From Sphingomonas caeni (GTDB taxonomy: Bacteria; Pseudomonadota; Alphaproteobacteria; Sphingomonadales; Sphingomonadaceae): a stretch of DNA of 64,000 nucleotides. Below are positions 8,276 through 17,667 of the stretch, piece after piece; position 1 is the stretch's first letter, and each line of letters begins with the position of its first letter. A program made the translations under genes and the position numbers. Where the stretch lies: positions 724,406 to 788,405 of the forward strand of contig NZ_JAPDOK010000002.1 of assembly GCF_026013415.1 (NCBI RefSeq), written 5' to 3'. A model generated the notes under the pieces. The model did no database searches. It had not been told where the DNA came from and saw nothing but the letters and a program-made list of their open reading frames with translations.

Positions 8276-9652
8276 ATGTCTGCATCGACCGCGCCCACGG
8301 CGAACAACCTGCCCGAACCGGGCGCCATGGCTCGCAAGATCGACGTCCGCGCGCGGCTGCGCGTGTTCGACTTCGACGGTTCGCTGATGAGCTCGAGCCG
8401 CGAGGTCTGGGCCGCACTGGAACCGGAAATCACTTCGATCTCAGATGCTTACTGGCAGCAATGGCTGCGCTGCTTCGCTGATGAGCGCAACTGGGCGCTC
8501 CACGAATCGGAGAAGATCATCGAGGTCGGCGTCATCTTCCTGCGCAACCGTTTCCTCGATACCGCGGGCAGCGCGTGGATCGAATCGATCGAGCGTTCGG
8601 TCGCCGCCGCCTATGCCGCGGACGTGCCGCCGATGGCGCTGCTGTCGATGATCAGCGCGAGCGACCGCGCCGCGCTCGAGGTGCTGATTCGCCGCAGCGG
8701 GGTGGACAACGCCAAGCTTCCGATGCTGATCGACACGCTGATGCGGCTTTCCGCGCTCGAAGGCGACATCACCGTCGAGCTCTACAATCTCTATCGCGAA
8801 TATGCCGCGCAGGCCGGCCGCGACAAGCTCGCCGCCGAATTCCGCGACTCGATCGGCGCGACCGTCGAGCGGGCGTCGCGCGAGGGCGATGCGCTGCGCA
8901 TCCAGGCGGTGCACACCTCGTCTTCGGCGCGCGGCATGCTGGGCAAGGCCAGCGAAGTCGCCGCCGCGGCCGAACAGTCGGCGGTGGCGATGCGCGAGGC
9001 GGCGCAGACCGCTGCGGGCCTGATCCGCGCCATTGAAGACGCCCGCAACGAGGTCGAGGCTGCCGCGGACATCGCGACCAGGGCCTCGGGCCAGGCGGGC
9101 GCGGCGGTAGGGATGAGCGAGATGCTCTCCGATCACGCCAAGTCGATCGAATCGATCCTCGGCCTCATCCGCGACATTGCCGGCCAGACCAATTTGCTCG
9201 CGCTCAACGCCACCATCGAGGCCGCGCGTGCGGGCGATGCGGGCCGCGGCTTCGCGGTCGTCGCGCAGGAGGTGAAGAGCCTCGCCAACCAGACCGCGCG
9301 CGCGACCGACGACATCGCCGCCAAGATCGCCTCGATCCAGTCGGCGACCAAATCGACCGTCGAGACCAACGCCTCGATCCGCGAGACCGTCGCGGAGGTC
9401 CAGGAAAGCGCCAACCGCATCCGCGCCGCGATGGAAGTCCAGGCGCAGACCGTCACCGCGATCACCGCGGCGGTCGACGAGACCGCGCTCGCCGCCGATT
9501 CGATGTCGGCGACGATCGGCGCGATCCGCGAGGATACCGAAACCGTGGCTTCCGAGATCGACCGGGTCGGGCAGGGCTTTTCCGCGCTCGACGGTCAGCT
9601 CGGAAGCCTCAAGAACAGCGCCAGCGAGTTCGTGGCGAAAGTCGCGGCGTAG
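8276..9652 (+). CDS. Soluble methyl-accepting chemotaxis protein (degenerate sensor-globin-like N-terminus)
   Basis: A 458-aa chemoreceptor with no transmembrane segment, so it is cytoplasmic. Residues 30-175 are an all-helical sensor resembling sensor-globin domains of globin-coupled receptors, but I find no convincing proximal histidine; Tyr113 sits near that region. Residues 225-440 are the coiled-coil signalling domain, with hairpin-tip sequences [17 protein letters not shown] and [18 protein letters not shown] needed for CheA/CheW binding. No HAMP domain and no C-terminal CheR-docking pentapeptide are seen. The next gene is a tandem paralogue with an almost identical signalling half. No che genes lie in the window. 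Confidence 0.88.
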   Translation: MSASTAPTANNLPEPGAMARKIDVRARLRVFDFDGSLMSSSREVWAALEPEITSISDAYWQQWLRCFADERNWALHESEKIIEVGVIFLRNRFLDTAGSAWIESIERSVAAAYAADVPPMALLSMISASDRAALEVLIRRSGVDNAKLPMLIDTLMRLSALEGDITVELYNLYREYAAQAGRDKLAAEFRDSIGATVERASREGDALRIQAVHTSSSARGMLGKASEVAAAAEQSAVAMREAAQTAAGLIRAIEDARNEVEAAADIATRASGQAGAAVGMSEMLSDHAKSIESILGLIRDIAGQTNLLALNATIEAARAGDAGRGFAVVAQEVKSLANQTARATDDIAAKIASIQSATKSTVETNASIRETVAEVQESANRIRAAMEVQAQTVTAITAAVDETALAADSMSATIGAIREDTETVASEIDRVGQGFSALDGQLGSLKNSASEFVAKVAA

Positions 9653-9661
9653 GAGAGAATG

Positions 9662-11029
9662 ATGACGAAGAAGCGCGATTTGGGCCGGTGGAGCGGCGGC
9701 GGCCGTTCAGTTGCCCAGCATCTCGGCGAATATGACTGGGACGGCCAGATCGGGCCGGCCTGCGCAGAGATCCACGCGCTGATCGGTGGCCACTATCGAG
9801 AGATCGGCCAATCCTTCTGGGATCACTATTTCACGCTGCCCGAGACGCAGGGCGTCCGCGAATGGTTCGCCGATCCGGTGCGCTTCGAGGAGCAGCTCCG
9901 GCAGAGCGCGCACTACACCCAGGTCAAATATAGCAGCCCGCTCGACGAAGAGTGGGTGCAGATGGCGCTGCAGCATGCCGCGAACGTCGATGCCTCCAAG
10001 GTTCCGCTCACCGCGACCTTCGCCGCGCTTGCCTATGCACATTCGGTGACGATGCGGGTGATCGCAGAGAAGGTCGGCGACGACACGGCGCGCCTGCTGC
10101 GGCTGTGCGACATCGTCCAGCGGCTCTCGATGGTCGAGGCCGATCTGATGGCGACCCATCTCGGCGCGCGCGACGCCGCCGATGCGGGTGAGGAACGCCG
10201 CGAGCGCTCGATGCAGTTCCGCGCGAGCATCGCCGAATCGATCGAGGGCGCGACCATGCTTGGCAACCGCATCCGGATGCAGGCGGCGGGGGCCTCGACC
10301 TCGGCGCGGGGCATGCTCGGCAAGGCGAGTGAAGTCGCCGCGGCCGCCGAACAATCGGCGGTGGCGATGCGCGAGGCGGCGCAGACCGCCGCGGGGCTGA
10401 TCCGCGCGATCGAGGATGCGCGCACCGAAGTCGAATCGGCGGCAGATATCGCCACCCGGGCCTCGGGCCAGGCGGGCGCGGCGGTCGGCATGTCCGAGAC
10501 TTTGTCCGAACATGCCAAGTCGATCGAATCGATTCTCGGCCTGATCCGCGACATTGCCGGGCAGACCAATTTGCTCGCCCTGAACGCGACCATCGAAGCG
10601 GCCCGTGCGGGCGATGCGGGCCGTGGCTTCGCGGTCGTCGCGCAGGAAGTGAAATCGCTCGCCAACCAGACCGCGCGCGCGACCGACGACATCGCCTCGA
10701 AGATCGCGGCGATCCAGTCGGCCACCAAGAGCACCGTCGAGACCAATGCCTCGATCCGCTCGACCGTCAGCGAAGTCCAGGAATCGGCGCAGCGAATCCG
10801 CGCGGCGATGGAGGTCCAGGCGCAGACGGTGACCGCGATCACCGCCGCGGTCGACGAGACGGCGCTCGCCGCCGATTCGATGTCCGCGACGATCGGCGCG
10901 ATCCGCGAGGACACCAAGACCGTCACCAGCGACATCGACACGCTCCAGCGCGACGTGGCCGAGGTCGACGACCGGCTCCACCAGCTGCGCGACGCGGCGG
11001 AGAATTTCTCCTCCTCGGTGGCGGCGTAA
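9662..11029 (+). CDS. Soluble methyl-accepting chemotaxis protein, paralogue of the preceding gene
   Basis: A 455-aa cytoplasmic chemoreceptor. Two adjacent ATGs occur (9659, 9662); AGGAG at 9651-9655 is better spaced for 9662. Residues 15-155 resemble a sensor-globin domain ([10 protein letters not shown], then [19 protein letters not shown]). His105 is near the expected haem ligand but about four residues early in an ungapped comparison, so haem binding is doubtful. The signalling domain (about 225-435) differs from that of the upstream gene at about 10 of 207 positions, while the sensor halves are very different. The gap of 9 bases suggests co-transcription. Confidence 0.88.
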   Translation: MTKKRDLGRWSGGGRSVAQHLGEYDWDGQIGPACAEIHALIGGHYREIGQSFWDHYFTLPETQGVREWFADPVRFEEQLRQSAHYTQVKYSSPLDEEWVQMALQHAANVDASKVPLTATFAALAYAHSVTMRVIAEKVGDDTARLLRLCDIVQRLSMVEADLMATHLGARDAADAGEERRERSMQFRASIAESIEGATMLGNRIRMQAAGASTSARGMLGKASEVAAAAEQSAVAMREAAQTAAGLIRAIEDARTEVESAADIATRASGQAGAAVGMSETLSEHAKSIESILGLIRDIAGQTNLLALNATIEAARAGDAGRGFAVVAQEVKSLANQTARATDDIASKIAAIQSATKSTVETNASIRSTVSEVQESAQRIRAAMEVQAQTVTAITAAVDETALAADSMSATIGAIREDTKTVTSDIDTLQRDVAEVDDRLHQLRDAAENFSSSVAA

Positions 11030-11053
11030 ACGATCACCCGCTAGGGGAGGCCG

Positions 11054-11758
11054 ATGGCCTCCCCTAATATCCTGCTCACCGGAAGCAGCCGCGGCATCGG
11101 CGCCGCGACCTTCGACGCGCTGAACGCGGCGGGTGCCCGCACGATCGGGCACGGCACGCAGAGCGGCATCCCCGCGGACTTCACCGATCCCGCAGCGCCG
11201 CGGGCCCTGTGGGACAAGGCGCTCGAGGCGCTCGACGGGCGGATCGATGCGCTCGTCAACAATGCCGGCATCTTCGAAGCCGCGCCGCTCGACCTGGACC
11301 ATGACGATTGGGTCGCGGCGTGGGAGAAGACGATGCGGGTCAATCTGACCGCCAGCGCCGAGCTGTGCCGCCTCGCCATCCGCCATTGGCAGCAACGCGG
11401 TGAGGGCGGCCGGATCGTCAACATCGCCAGCCGCGCTGCCTATCGCGGCGACAGCCCCGCCCACTGGCATTATGCCGCGTCCAAGGCCGGGATGGTCGCC
11501 ATGACCAAGTCGATCGCACGCGGCTATGCGCGCGAGGGCATCCTCGCCTTCGCGATCTGCCCGGGCTTCACCATGACCGGCATGGCCGAGGATTATCTCG
11601 CCAGCCGCGGCGGCGACAAATTGCTCGCCGATATCCCGCTCGGCCGCGTCGCCGGCACCGAAGAGGTCGCGATCCTGGCGAAATTCTGCGCGCTCGAAGC
11701 GCCGCCCTCGATGACCGGCGCGGTGCTCGACGTGAACGGCGCGAGCTATGTGCGCTGA
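11054..11758 (+). CDS. SDR-family oxidoreductase
   Basis: A 234-aa short-chain dehydrogenase/reductase. The cofactor motif is TGSSRGIG near residue 9, NNAG lies in ALVNNAGIF, and the catalytic Tyr/Lys are in YAASKAGM. The C-terminus (SMTGAVLDVNGASYVR) is the FabG-like closing strand. The second strand is unusually short, so cofactor preference is not clear. It starts after GGGGAGGCCG and overlaps prmA by one base (TGATG). The pairing with prmA is probably only transcriptional. Substrate unknown. Confidence 0.85.
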   Translation: MASPNILLTGSSRGIGAATFDALNAAGARTIGHGTQSGIPADFTDPAAPRALWDKALEALDGRIDALVNNAGIFEAAPLDLDHDDWVAAWEKTMRVNLTASAELCRLAIRHWQQRGEGGRIVNIASRAAYRGDSPAHWHYAASKAGMVAMTKSIARGYAREGILAFAICPGFTMTGMAEDYLASRGGDKLLADIPLGRVAGTEEVAILAKFCALEAPPSMTGAVLDVNGASYVR

Positions 11759-12723
11759 TGGCTAGCTGGAAGCTCATCTTGCCTTGCACCCGCGACGAGG
11801 CCGAGGCGCTCGAGGTCGATGCGACCGGGCTCGATCCCGCGCCGGTGCTGCTCACCAGCGAACTGGTCGAGGACGATCCGATGCAATGGCAGCTCGAAGC
11901 CTATTTCAACGGCAAGCCCAACAGCGCGGCGCTGGCTGCTGTGCAGGCGCTGGTGCCGAGTGCGGCGGGGGTGAAGCCGGTCGCGCACAAGATCCGCGAC
12001 GCGGACTGGGTCACGCTAAGCCAGGCCGGGATCGAGCCGGTCCATGCCGGGCGCTTCTATGTGCATACCGAAACCAACAAGCGCGCGATCCCGCCGGGCG
12101 CGGTGGCGTTCCGGATCGACGCCGGACTCGCCTTCGGCACGGGGGCGCACGAGACGACCAGCGGGTGCCTCGAGATGCTCGGGGCGCTCAAGGATCGCGG
12201 GCTGGTCGTGCGCAACCTGCTCGATCTGGGGACCGGCACCGGGCTGCTCGCCTTTGCCGCGATGCATCTCTGGCCGCGCGCGCATGCGACCGCATCGGAC
12301 ATCGATCCGCGCTCGATCGACGTGACCGCGGAGAATGCCGCGATCAACCGCGTGCCGCTCGGCGGCGGGCAGGGCGAGCTGGCGCTGGCGGCGGCATCGG
12401 GCCTCGAACACCCGCTGCTGATCGGCCGCGCGCCCTATGATCTCATCATCGCGAACATCCTGGCCGGCCCCCTGGTCGAGCTGGCTGCGACCGTCGGTGC
12501 GGCGCTGGCCGAGGGCGGGACGCTGATCGTCGCGGGGCTGCTCGAGGGCCAGGCCGAGACGGTCGCGCGCGCCTATCGCCAGCAGGGGCTGCGGCTCACG
12601 GGGCGCATCGACAATGGCCATTGGCCGACGCTGCGGCTGGTCAAGCGGGCCCGCCATGGGCGCGAGCGGGTGACGCGGCTGCCCCGCGGCAAGGGCGAGG
12701 CGCCTGGGTTCGGGAGCTGGTGA
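11758..12723 (+). CDS. prmA: Ribosomal protein L11 methyltransferase
   Basis: A 321-aa SAM-dependent enzyme that methylates lysines and the N-terminus of L11. The N-terminal domain (1-115) includes the RHxE-like substrate region. Family signature FGTGAHETTSGCLEML is near residue 125, followed by SAM motif LDLGTGTGLLAFAA and NILAGPLVELA. It is slightly longer than usual at the C-terminus, where a basic RARHGRERVTRLPRGKGEA tail follows the last strand. Start overlaps the preceding SDR stop. Confidence 0.92.
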   Translation: MASWKLILPCTRDEAEALEVDATGLDPAPVLLTSELVEDDPMQWQLEAYFNGKPNSAALAAVQALVPSAAGVKPVAHKIRDADWVTLSQAGIEPVHAGRFYVHTETNKRAIPPGAVAFRIDAGLAFGTGAHETTSGCLEMLGALKDRGLVVRNLLDLGTGTGLLAFAAMHLWPRAHATASDIDPRSIDVTAENAAINRVPLGGGQGELALAAASGLEHPLLIGRAPYDLIIANILAGPLVELAATVGAALAEGGTLIVAGLLEGQAETVARAYRQQGLRLTGRIDNGHWPTLRLVKRARHGRERVTRLPRGKGEAPGFGSW

Positions 12724-12737
12724 GGGGGACGGGGGTC

Positions 12738-13070
12738 ATGCGGATGGGATTGGCGATCGCGGCGCTGCTGGTGCTGCAGGGGTGCGGCGGCGGCGGCGGC
12801 GGCGCGGCGGATGGAAACAGCGCATCGGGCAGCAGCTTCGCGCAGGGCTTCGACGACGGGTTCAAAAAGTCGTTCCGCCAGAAATTCGTCGAGCAATGCG
12901 TTTCGACCGCGAGCCAGTCCGGCAAGGCGGTGGACTTCACGCCGATCTGCAGCTGCGTTGCCGACGGGGTGATGAAGGGCAAGACGGTGCGCCAGCTGAT
13001 GGACGGCCCCAGCGACGCCGAGCAGGAGGCGGTGCTGAAGGCGTGCCAGGCGAAGCACCCGGTCACATAG
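12738..13070 (+). CDS. Small lipoprotein, unknown function
   Basis: A 110-aa protein. The start is MRMGLAIAALLVLQGC, chosen because it gives a clean lipoprotein signal with lipobox LQGC (Cys16); the upstream ATG at 12621 would lie inside prmA. A polyglycine run follows the lipidated Cys. The mature part contains FAQGFDDGFKKSFRQKFVEQC and three further cysteines (CSC near residues 74-76 and one near the C-terminus), suggesting disulfides. It lies 14 bases after prmA, preceded by a GGGGGAC stretch. I do not recognise the family with certainty. Confidence 0.75.
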   Translation: MRMGLAIAALLVLQGCGGGGGGAADGNSASGSSFAQGFDDGFKKSFRQKFVEQCVSTASQSGKAVDFTPICSCVADGVMKGKTVRQLMDGPSDAEQEAVLKACQAKHPVT

Positions 13071-13073
13071 GAG

Positions 13074-13940
13074 TCACCCCTTCGACCTCGCATAATCCTG
13101 CGTCCCCGCCGTGATCACCTCGTCCCCCGGCAATATCGCCGCGATCGGGATGTCTGGCAGGGCGTGGATCTCGGCGTAGAGCGGCGCGAAGTCGGTCTCG
13201 ACCGTCGCCTTCAGCAGCGCGTCGAAGCTCGGGATGACGAAATAATTCTGCTGGAAATCGTCGATCCGGTAGTCCGTCCGCATCACCCGCTTCAAATCGA
13301 AGCCGATGCGATTGGGGCTCTCGCTCTCGAGCGCGAACACGCTCTCGGCGAAGCTCGAGACGATGCCCGAGCCATAGATGCGCAGATCGCCATCCTCGCG
13401 GATCAGTCCGAACTCGACCGTGTACCAGTAGAGCCGGCCGAGATTCTTGAGCGCGCCGAGTTCGAGCGCGCGCTGGCCGCCCCGCCCATAGGCCTCGAGA
13501 TAATCGGCGAAGATCGGGTCGGCGAGCATCGGGACGTGGCCGAACACGTCGTGGAAGACGTCGGGCTCCTGGATATAATCGAGCTGGTCCGCCCGGCGGA
13601 TGAAATTGCCCGCGACGAAGCGGCGGTTCGCCATATGATCGAAGAAGACGTCGTCGGGCACGAGGCCGGGGACCGCCACCACCTGCCACCCGGTCAGCTT
13701 CATCAGCCGCTCGGACAGTTCCTCGAAATTGGGGATCCCCCCGTTCGAGAGTTTGAGCGCGTCGAGGCCGTTCAGATACGCCTGGCTCGCGCGGCCGGGG
13801 AGCAATTTCGCCTGACGGGCGAAGAGGGTGTCCCAGGTGCGATGTTCTTCGGGCGTATAATGCTGCCAGTTCTGCGGTATCGTCCAATCCGCCGAAGCGC
13901 CCTCCGGGGGGCGCTCCAGCACATGCGTGTCCTTTGCCAT
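13074..13940 (-). CDS. phhA: Phenylalanine 4-monooxygenase
   Basis: A 288-aa tetrahydropterin- and Fe(II)-dependent hydroxylase converting phenylalanine to tyrosine. The iron-binding 2-His motif is in PDVFHDVFGHVPML, with the glutamate ligand in YWYTVEFGLI. The chain matches bacterial monomeric enzymes, which lack the regulatory ACT domain. The start MAKDTHVLERPP was preferred over an ATG at 14126, which lies inside the divergent gene. No pterin carbinolamine dehydratase or Lrp-type regulator is adjacent, though these often accompany phhA. Confidence 0.95.
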   Translation of the reverse strand: MAKDTHVLERPPEGASADWTIPQNWQHYTPEEHRTWDTLFARQAKLLPGRASQAYLNGLDALKLSNGGIPNFEELSERLMKLTGWQVVAVPGLVPDDVFFDHMANRRFVAGNFIRRADQLDYIQEPDVFHDVFGHVPMLADPIFADYLEAYGRGGQRALELGALKNLGRLYWYTVEFGLIREDGDLRIYGSGIVSSFAESVFALESESPNRIGFDLKRVMRTDYRIDDFQQNYFVIPSFDALLKATVETDFAPLYAEIHALPDIPIAAILPGDEVITAGTQDYARSKG

Positions 13941-13986
13941 GGCGTTGCCATAGCATGGGGCGGGCGGCCACGAAACGGGAGCGCAT

Positions 13987-14640
13987 ATGCGGGGATTGGC
14001 GAAGTTCGTGGGGCGGCTGCTGGCGACTTTTGCCGGGATCATCGTCGGATATGCCCTGGCGGCGCTCGCGGGCGGGGCGATTCCGGTCAATTCGGGATGG
14101 ACCCAGCCCGGGTCTGGCGTGCGCATCTATGTGATCGATAACGGCGTCCACACCGATCTGGTGCTGCCCATGGTGGCGCAAGGGGTGGACTGGCGCGATC
14201 TGGTCAAGCCGGGCGATCTCGCCGATCCGAAGCAGGCGGGGCACCCCTATCTCTCATTCGGCTGGGGCGACCGCGATTTCTATCTCAACACGCCGAGCTG
14301 GTCGCAGGTGAGCCCGGTGCGCGTCGCGAGCGCGCTGGCCGGGATGGGGCGGACGGTGCTCCATGTCGCGCATCTACCGGCACCCGAGGCCGGCCCCCAT
14401 ATGCGAAGCGTGATCCTGCGCCCCGACGAGTATCGCCGCCTCGCCGCCTATGTCCGCGGCACGTTCGGCGACGGTCCGAGCGTGCACGGCTATGGGAATA
14501 ACGACGCCTTCTATGAGGCCAAAGGCGGGTACAGCGCGATCCGCACGTGCAACCAATGGACCGGCGGTGCGCTACGCGAGGCGGGCGTGAAGATGGGGTG
14601 GTGGACCCCATTCCCCTTCGCGGTGATGATATGGTTGTAG
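13987..14640 (+). CDS. DUF2459 / TIGR02117-type conserved membrane-anchored protein
   Basis: A 217-aa protein with one N-terminal transmembrane segment or uncleaved signal (about 10-32). The rest matches the family once named for its position near urease genes: IYVIDNGVHTDLVLPM, GWGDRDFYLNTPSW, and a late YNACNQW-like segment, here RTCNQWTGGALREAG. The conserved Cys-Asn-Gln-Trp and the His of GVHTD suggest an NlpC/P60-like hydrolase fold, but activity is not established. It is divergent from phhA (46 bp gap) and overlaps the following hydrolase by 10 bases. Confidence 0.75.
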   Translation: MRGLAKFVGRLLATFAGIIVGYALAALAGGAIPVNSGWTQPGSGVRIYVIDNGVHTDLVLPMVAQGVDWRDLVKPGDLADPKQAGHPYLSFGWGDRDFYLNTPSWSQVSPVRVASALAGMGRTVLHVAHLPAPEAGPHMRSVILRPDEYRRLAAYVRGTFGDGPSVHGYGNNDAFYEAKGGYSAIRTCNQWTGGALREAGVKMGWWTPFPFAVMIWL

Positions 14641-15320
14641 AGCCCCCCGGCAAATTGGCGTTCGCGGCCGAGCTACCGCGCGCTGCGTGGAGCGTGATGT
14701 CGCACGCGCTCTACCGCGAGCAACTGCGTGACGCCCCGCGCGGCGACGGGCGGCCGATCATGGTGCTGCCGGGGCTGGTCAATTCGGACCTGTCGAACAT
14801 GGTGATGCGGCGCTTCCTCAACCGGCTCGGCTATCATGCGGTCGGATGGGGGCTGGGGCGCAATTTCGGCGTGCGCGCGGTCGGGCCCGAGGCCGAACGG
14901 CTGATCGCGAAGGTGGAGAAGCTGTACGCCGAGACGGGCGAGAAGGTGACGCTGATCGGCGTCTCGCTCGGCGGGATCATGGCGCGGATCGTCGCGCACC
15001 GGCGGCCCGATCTGGTGCGCGAGGTGATCACCGTCAGCGCGCCCTATGCCGGCCCGCCCACCGCGACCAATGTGTGGATGGCGTTCGAGCTGCTCACCGG
15101 GGAGAAGATCGGCGACGCGACGGTCAAGGCGAACGCCGCGGAGGCGGCGGCGCCGCCGCTTGTGCCCACCACCGCGATCTGGAGCCGCAGCGACGGGCTG
15201 GTCAACGGCTTGATCTGCCATGACGAACATTGCCGCTCGGTCGAGATCCAGAGCAGCCATTTGGGCGTGCAGTTGAAGCCCGCGACGCTGCTGGCAATCG
15301 CGGATGTGCTGGCGGGTTAG
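14631..15320 (+). CDS. Alpha/beta-fold hydrolase
   Basis: A 229-aa alpha/beta hydrolase. The nucleophile elbow is GVSLGG (Ser about residue 113), with PIMVLPGLVNSD as the oxyanion strand and a late His in SSHLGVQ as candidate catalytic base. The fold resembles PGAP1/lipase-class-2-like proteins, which often act on lipids (inference). The start ATG 14631 overlaps the end of the preceding gene by 10 bases; the in-frame ATG at 14547 would overlap much more. Ends convergently with a lipoprotein gene, sharing 4 bases. Confidence 0.8.
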   Translation: MVVEPPGKLAFAAELPRAAWSVMSHALYREQLRDAPRGDGRPIMVLPGLVNSDLSNMVMRRFLNRLGYHAVGWGLGRNFGVRAVGPEAERLIAKVEKLYAETGEKVTLIGVSLGGIMARIVAHRRPDLVREVITVSAPYAGPPTATNVWMAFELLTGEKIGDATVKANAAEAAAPPLVPTTAIWSRSDGLVNGLICHDEHCRSVEIQSSHLGVQLKPATLLAIADVLAG

Positions 15321-15613
15321 CGCGGCCGATTGCCGCCCGGCTGGGCGACGAAGCCTTCGTACGGCCCGCAATTGTCGGGATCGCGCCGGCAGCGCTTGTC
15401 GTACGCCTTGCGCTCGCGGCCCTCGCGTTCCTCGGCCTCGCGCAAGCGCTTGCCATAGTTGCGGTCGGCCTCCGACTGGCTCGTCGTGGCCCAATCGACC
15501 GCCTGCGATCCCGCCTTGACCGGCAGGGTAACGACATCGAACGCCGTCTTGGCGATGCAGCCGCCGGTCAGCAGCGGCAAGGCGGCGACCGCCGTGATCA
15601 GAATCTTTCGCAT
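15317..15613 (-). CDS. Small lipoprotein, unknown function
   Basis: A 98-aa protein starting MRKILITAVAALPLLTGGC. Tandem ATGs occur at 15616 and 15613; GAGGGG is better spaced for the second. Lipobox TGGC makes Cys19 the lipidation site. The mature part has a short hydrophobic stretch (AFDVVTLPVKAG), then a charged segment rich in Arg/Glu (RNYGKRLREAEEREGRER) likely to be one long helix, then RCRRDPDNCGPYEGF with two cysteines. Similar small lipoproteins occur in sphingomonads, but I cannot name a function. It follows the glycerophosphodiesterase gene by 10 bases on the same strand. Confidence 0.75.
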   Translation of the reverse strand: MRKILITAVAALPLLTGGCIAKTAFDVVTLPVKAGSQAVDWATTSQSEADRNYGKRLREAEEREGRERKAYDKRCRRDPDNCGPYEGFVAQPGGNRPR

Positions 15614-15623
15614 CATCAGCCCC

Positions 15624-16685
15624 TCAACGCGCGGGCGAGCCCCAGGTCGCACGTGCCTGGGCACCGATATAGGGATAATCCGTGAAGAAACCGTCCACAT
15701 CAAGCCCAAGAAAATATTCGATTTCTCCTGCCAGATCGCCATGATCGGCGGGATTGGCGCCCTTGCGGAATTGCGGCCAGAGGAAGAAATTCTCGGCCCG
15801 GAAGGTCCAGGGATGGACCTTGAGCCCCGCCGCATGCGCATCGGCGACGAGCGTGGTGGGCGTGCCGCCCAGGGGCAGGATCATCGCCTTTTCGGGGCCG
15901 ATCCCATAGGCATAGGCCGCCACTTTACGCAGCCCCTCGGGCGTGGCCATCGCCTCGTAGCTGGGGAAGGCGCCGTCGGCGGGCGCGGCCTTGGGCTTCA
16001 TCAGCTGGATCAGCCGGACCGGGGTGATCCTGTGAAGCGCGCGGAGATTGTCGACCTCGAACGATTGGATGAAGACCGGCGCGTCGGCGCGGTTCCAGCC
16101 CGCGGCCTTGAGCGCGGCAATCAGCCGGGGCTCGATCGGAAGGCCCAGCGCGGCGAAATAGCCGGGGTGCTTGGTTTCCGGATAGATGCCGATGGTGCGC
16201 CCGGTCTCGCGCGATGCCTTCTTGGCCAGCCCGATGATCTCGTCGAGGGTCGGGATCAGCGCCTGGCCGTCATAGGCGGTGTTGCCCGGGCGGAACTGGG
16301 GCAGCCGCTCCCTGGCGCGGAGCGTGCGCAGCTCGGCGAGGGTGAAATCCTCGGTGAACCAGCCGGTGACGCTGACGCCGTCGATCGTCTTGGTCGTCTT
16401 GCGCGCGGCGAATTCGGGATGTTTGGCGACGTCGGTGGTCTCGGAAATGTCGTTCTCGTGCCGCGCGACGAGCACGCCGTCCTTGGTCGGGACCAGATCG
16501 GGCTCGATGAAATCGGCGCCCTGGTCGATCGCGAGCTGGTATGACAGCAGCGTATGTTCGGGCCGCTCGCCGCTGGCGCCGCGATGGGCGATGACGATGA
16601 CAGGGTGCTTGTTCACCGCGCCGCTGTGCACCGGCGCGCAGCCGGTTGCCAGCAGCAAGACCATCAGGACCAGCGCTCTCGCCAT
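15624..16685 (-). CDS. glpQ: Glycerophosphodiester phosphodiesterase, lipoprotein
   Basis: A 353-aa periplasmic GlpQ-type enzyme hydrolysing glycerophosphodiesters to glycerol-3-phosphate plus alcohol. Lipobox LLATGC (Cys16). Active-site motifs are IAHRGASGERPEHT (His/Arg) and FIEPDLVPTKDGVLVARHEND (metal ligands Glu/Asp and catalytic His). The PETKHPGYF segment and late VDGFFTDYP fit the GlpQ TIM barrel. Slightly longer than cytosolic UgpQ, as expected for the exported type. The gene symbol is by family; transport genes for glycerol phosphate are not nearby. Confidence 0.88.
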   Translation of the reverse strand: MARALVLMVLLLATGCAPVHSGAVNKHPVIVIAHRGASGERPEHTLLSYQLAIDQGADFIEPDLVPTKDGVLVARHENDISETTDVAKHPEFAARKTTKTIDGVSVTGWFTEDFTLAELRTLRARERLPQFRPGNTAYDGQALIPTLDEIIGLAKKASRETGRTIGIYPETKHPGYFAALGLPIEPRLIAALKAAGWNRADAPVFIQSFEVDNLRALHRITPVRLIQLMKPKAAPADGAFPSYEAMATPEGLRKVAAYAYGIGPEKAMILPLGGTPTTLVADAHAAGLKVHPWTFRAENFFLWPQFRKGANPADHGDLAGEIEYFLGLDVDGFFTDYPYIGAQARATWGSPAR

Positions 16686-16746
16686 CTGTCTCTCCTCAAG
16701 CTAGCAGCTAGCCGATGGATGTGACGGAGGCGAGGCCAGGTGCGTG

Positions 16747-17667
16747 ATGGGGGCGGATAACGACAGCGTGCTCGCCGCCGCGCGCGCATGGACGGGCGCG
16801 CGCATGGCGCTGGCGACCGTCGTCTCGACCTGGGGCTCGGCCCCGCGGCCGCGCGGTTCGCACATGATCGTGCATGAGGATGGCCGGTTCGAGGGATCGG
16901 TCTCGGGCGGGTGCGTCGAGAGCGACATCCTCGTCACCGCCGCGGAGGTGATCGCCGGGGCGCCCGCGATCCTCAAAGCCTATGGCGTGGCGGATGCGGC
17001 GGCGTGGGAGGTCGGGCTGCCATGCGGCGGCCAGGTCGAGGTGCTGGTGCAGCCGGTGTCGCAAGCGGGTTTCCCACCCGAACTTTTCGGCGCGATCGAG
17101 GCCGCGCGTGCCGAGGGCAAGGCGTTCGACGTGGCGACCGATCTGGCGACGGGGCGCAGCGGCGAGGGCGCGTTCGTCAACCGCTACGATCCGCCGCGCC
17201 GGCTGCTGATTATCGGCGCGGTGCAGATCGCGCAGGTGCTGGCCGGCCTGGCACGCGAGCTCGGCATTTCGTGCACGGTGATCGATCCCAGGGCACGATT
17301 CCTGACCGAGGCGCGTTTCCCCGCCACCATGCTCGACGACCACTGGCCCGACGAGGCCGTTACCGCGCTCCGCCCCGATCCCGCCACCGCGGTGGTGACG
17401 CTGAGCCATGATCCCAAGATCGATGATCCCGCGCTGATCGCCGCGCTCGCCGCGCCCACCGGCTATGTCGCCGCGCTGGGCTCGCGAAAGAGCCACGCCG
17501 CGCGGCTCGAACGGCTCGCGGCGGCGGGTGTCGCGCCTGCCGATCTCGCACGGATCCAGGGGCCCGCCGGACTCGATCTCGGCGCGGTCGGCCCGGCCGA
17601 GATCGCGCTCTCGATCGCGGCGGCGATGGTTAAGACGTTTCACGAGATTGGCCATGATCGCGCCTGA
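16747..17667 (+). CDS. XdhC-family protein (molybdenum hydroxylase maturation)
   Basis: A 306-aa XdhC/CoxF-type protein. The N-terminal domain has STWGSAPRPRGSHMIV and GSVSGGCVESDI, which binds molybdenum cofactor in XdhC. The C-terminal Rossmann domain has LLIIGAVQIAQVLAGLA. These proteins sulfurate and insert Mo cofactor into xanthine dehydrogenase-type enzymes (family knowledge). A GTG lies directly before the ATG; AGG spacing favours 16747. Its 3' end overlaps the MocA-like gene by 14 bases, a pairing that supports a molybdoenzyme-maturation role. The client enzyme is not in the window. Confidence 0.87.
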   Translation: MGADNDSVLAAARAWTGARMALATVVSTWGSAPRPRGSHMIVHEDGRFEGSVSGGCVESDILVTAAEVIAGAPAILKAYGVADAAAWEVGLPCGGQVEVLVQPVSQAGFPPELFGAIEAARAEGKAFDVATDLATGRSGEGAFVNRYDPPRRLLIIGAVQIAQVLAGLARELGISCTVIDPRARFLTEARFPATMLDDHWPDEAVTALRPDPATAVVTLSHDPKIDDPALIAALAAPTGYVAALGSRKSHAARLERLAAAGVAPADLARIQGPAGLDLGAVGPAEIALSIAAAMVKTFHEIGHDRA

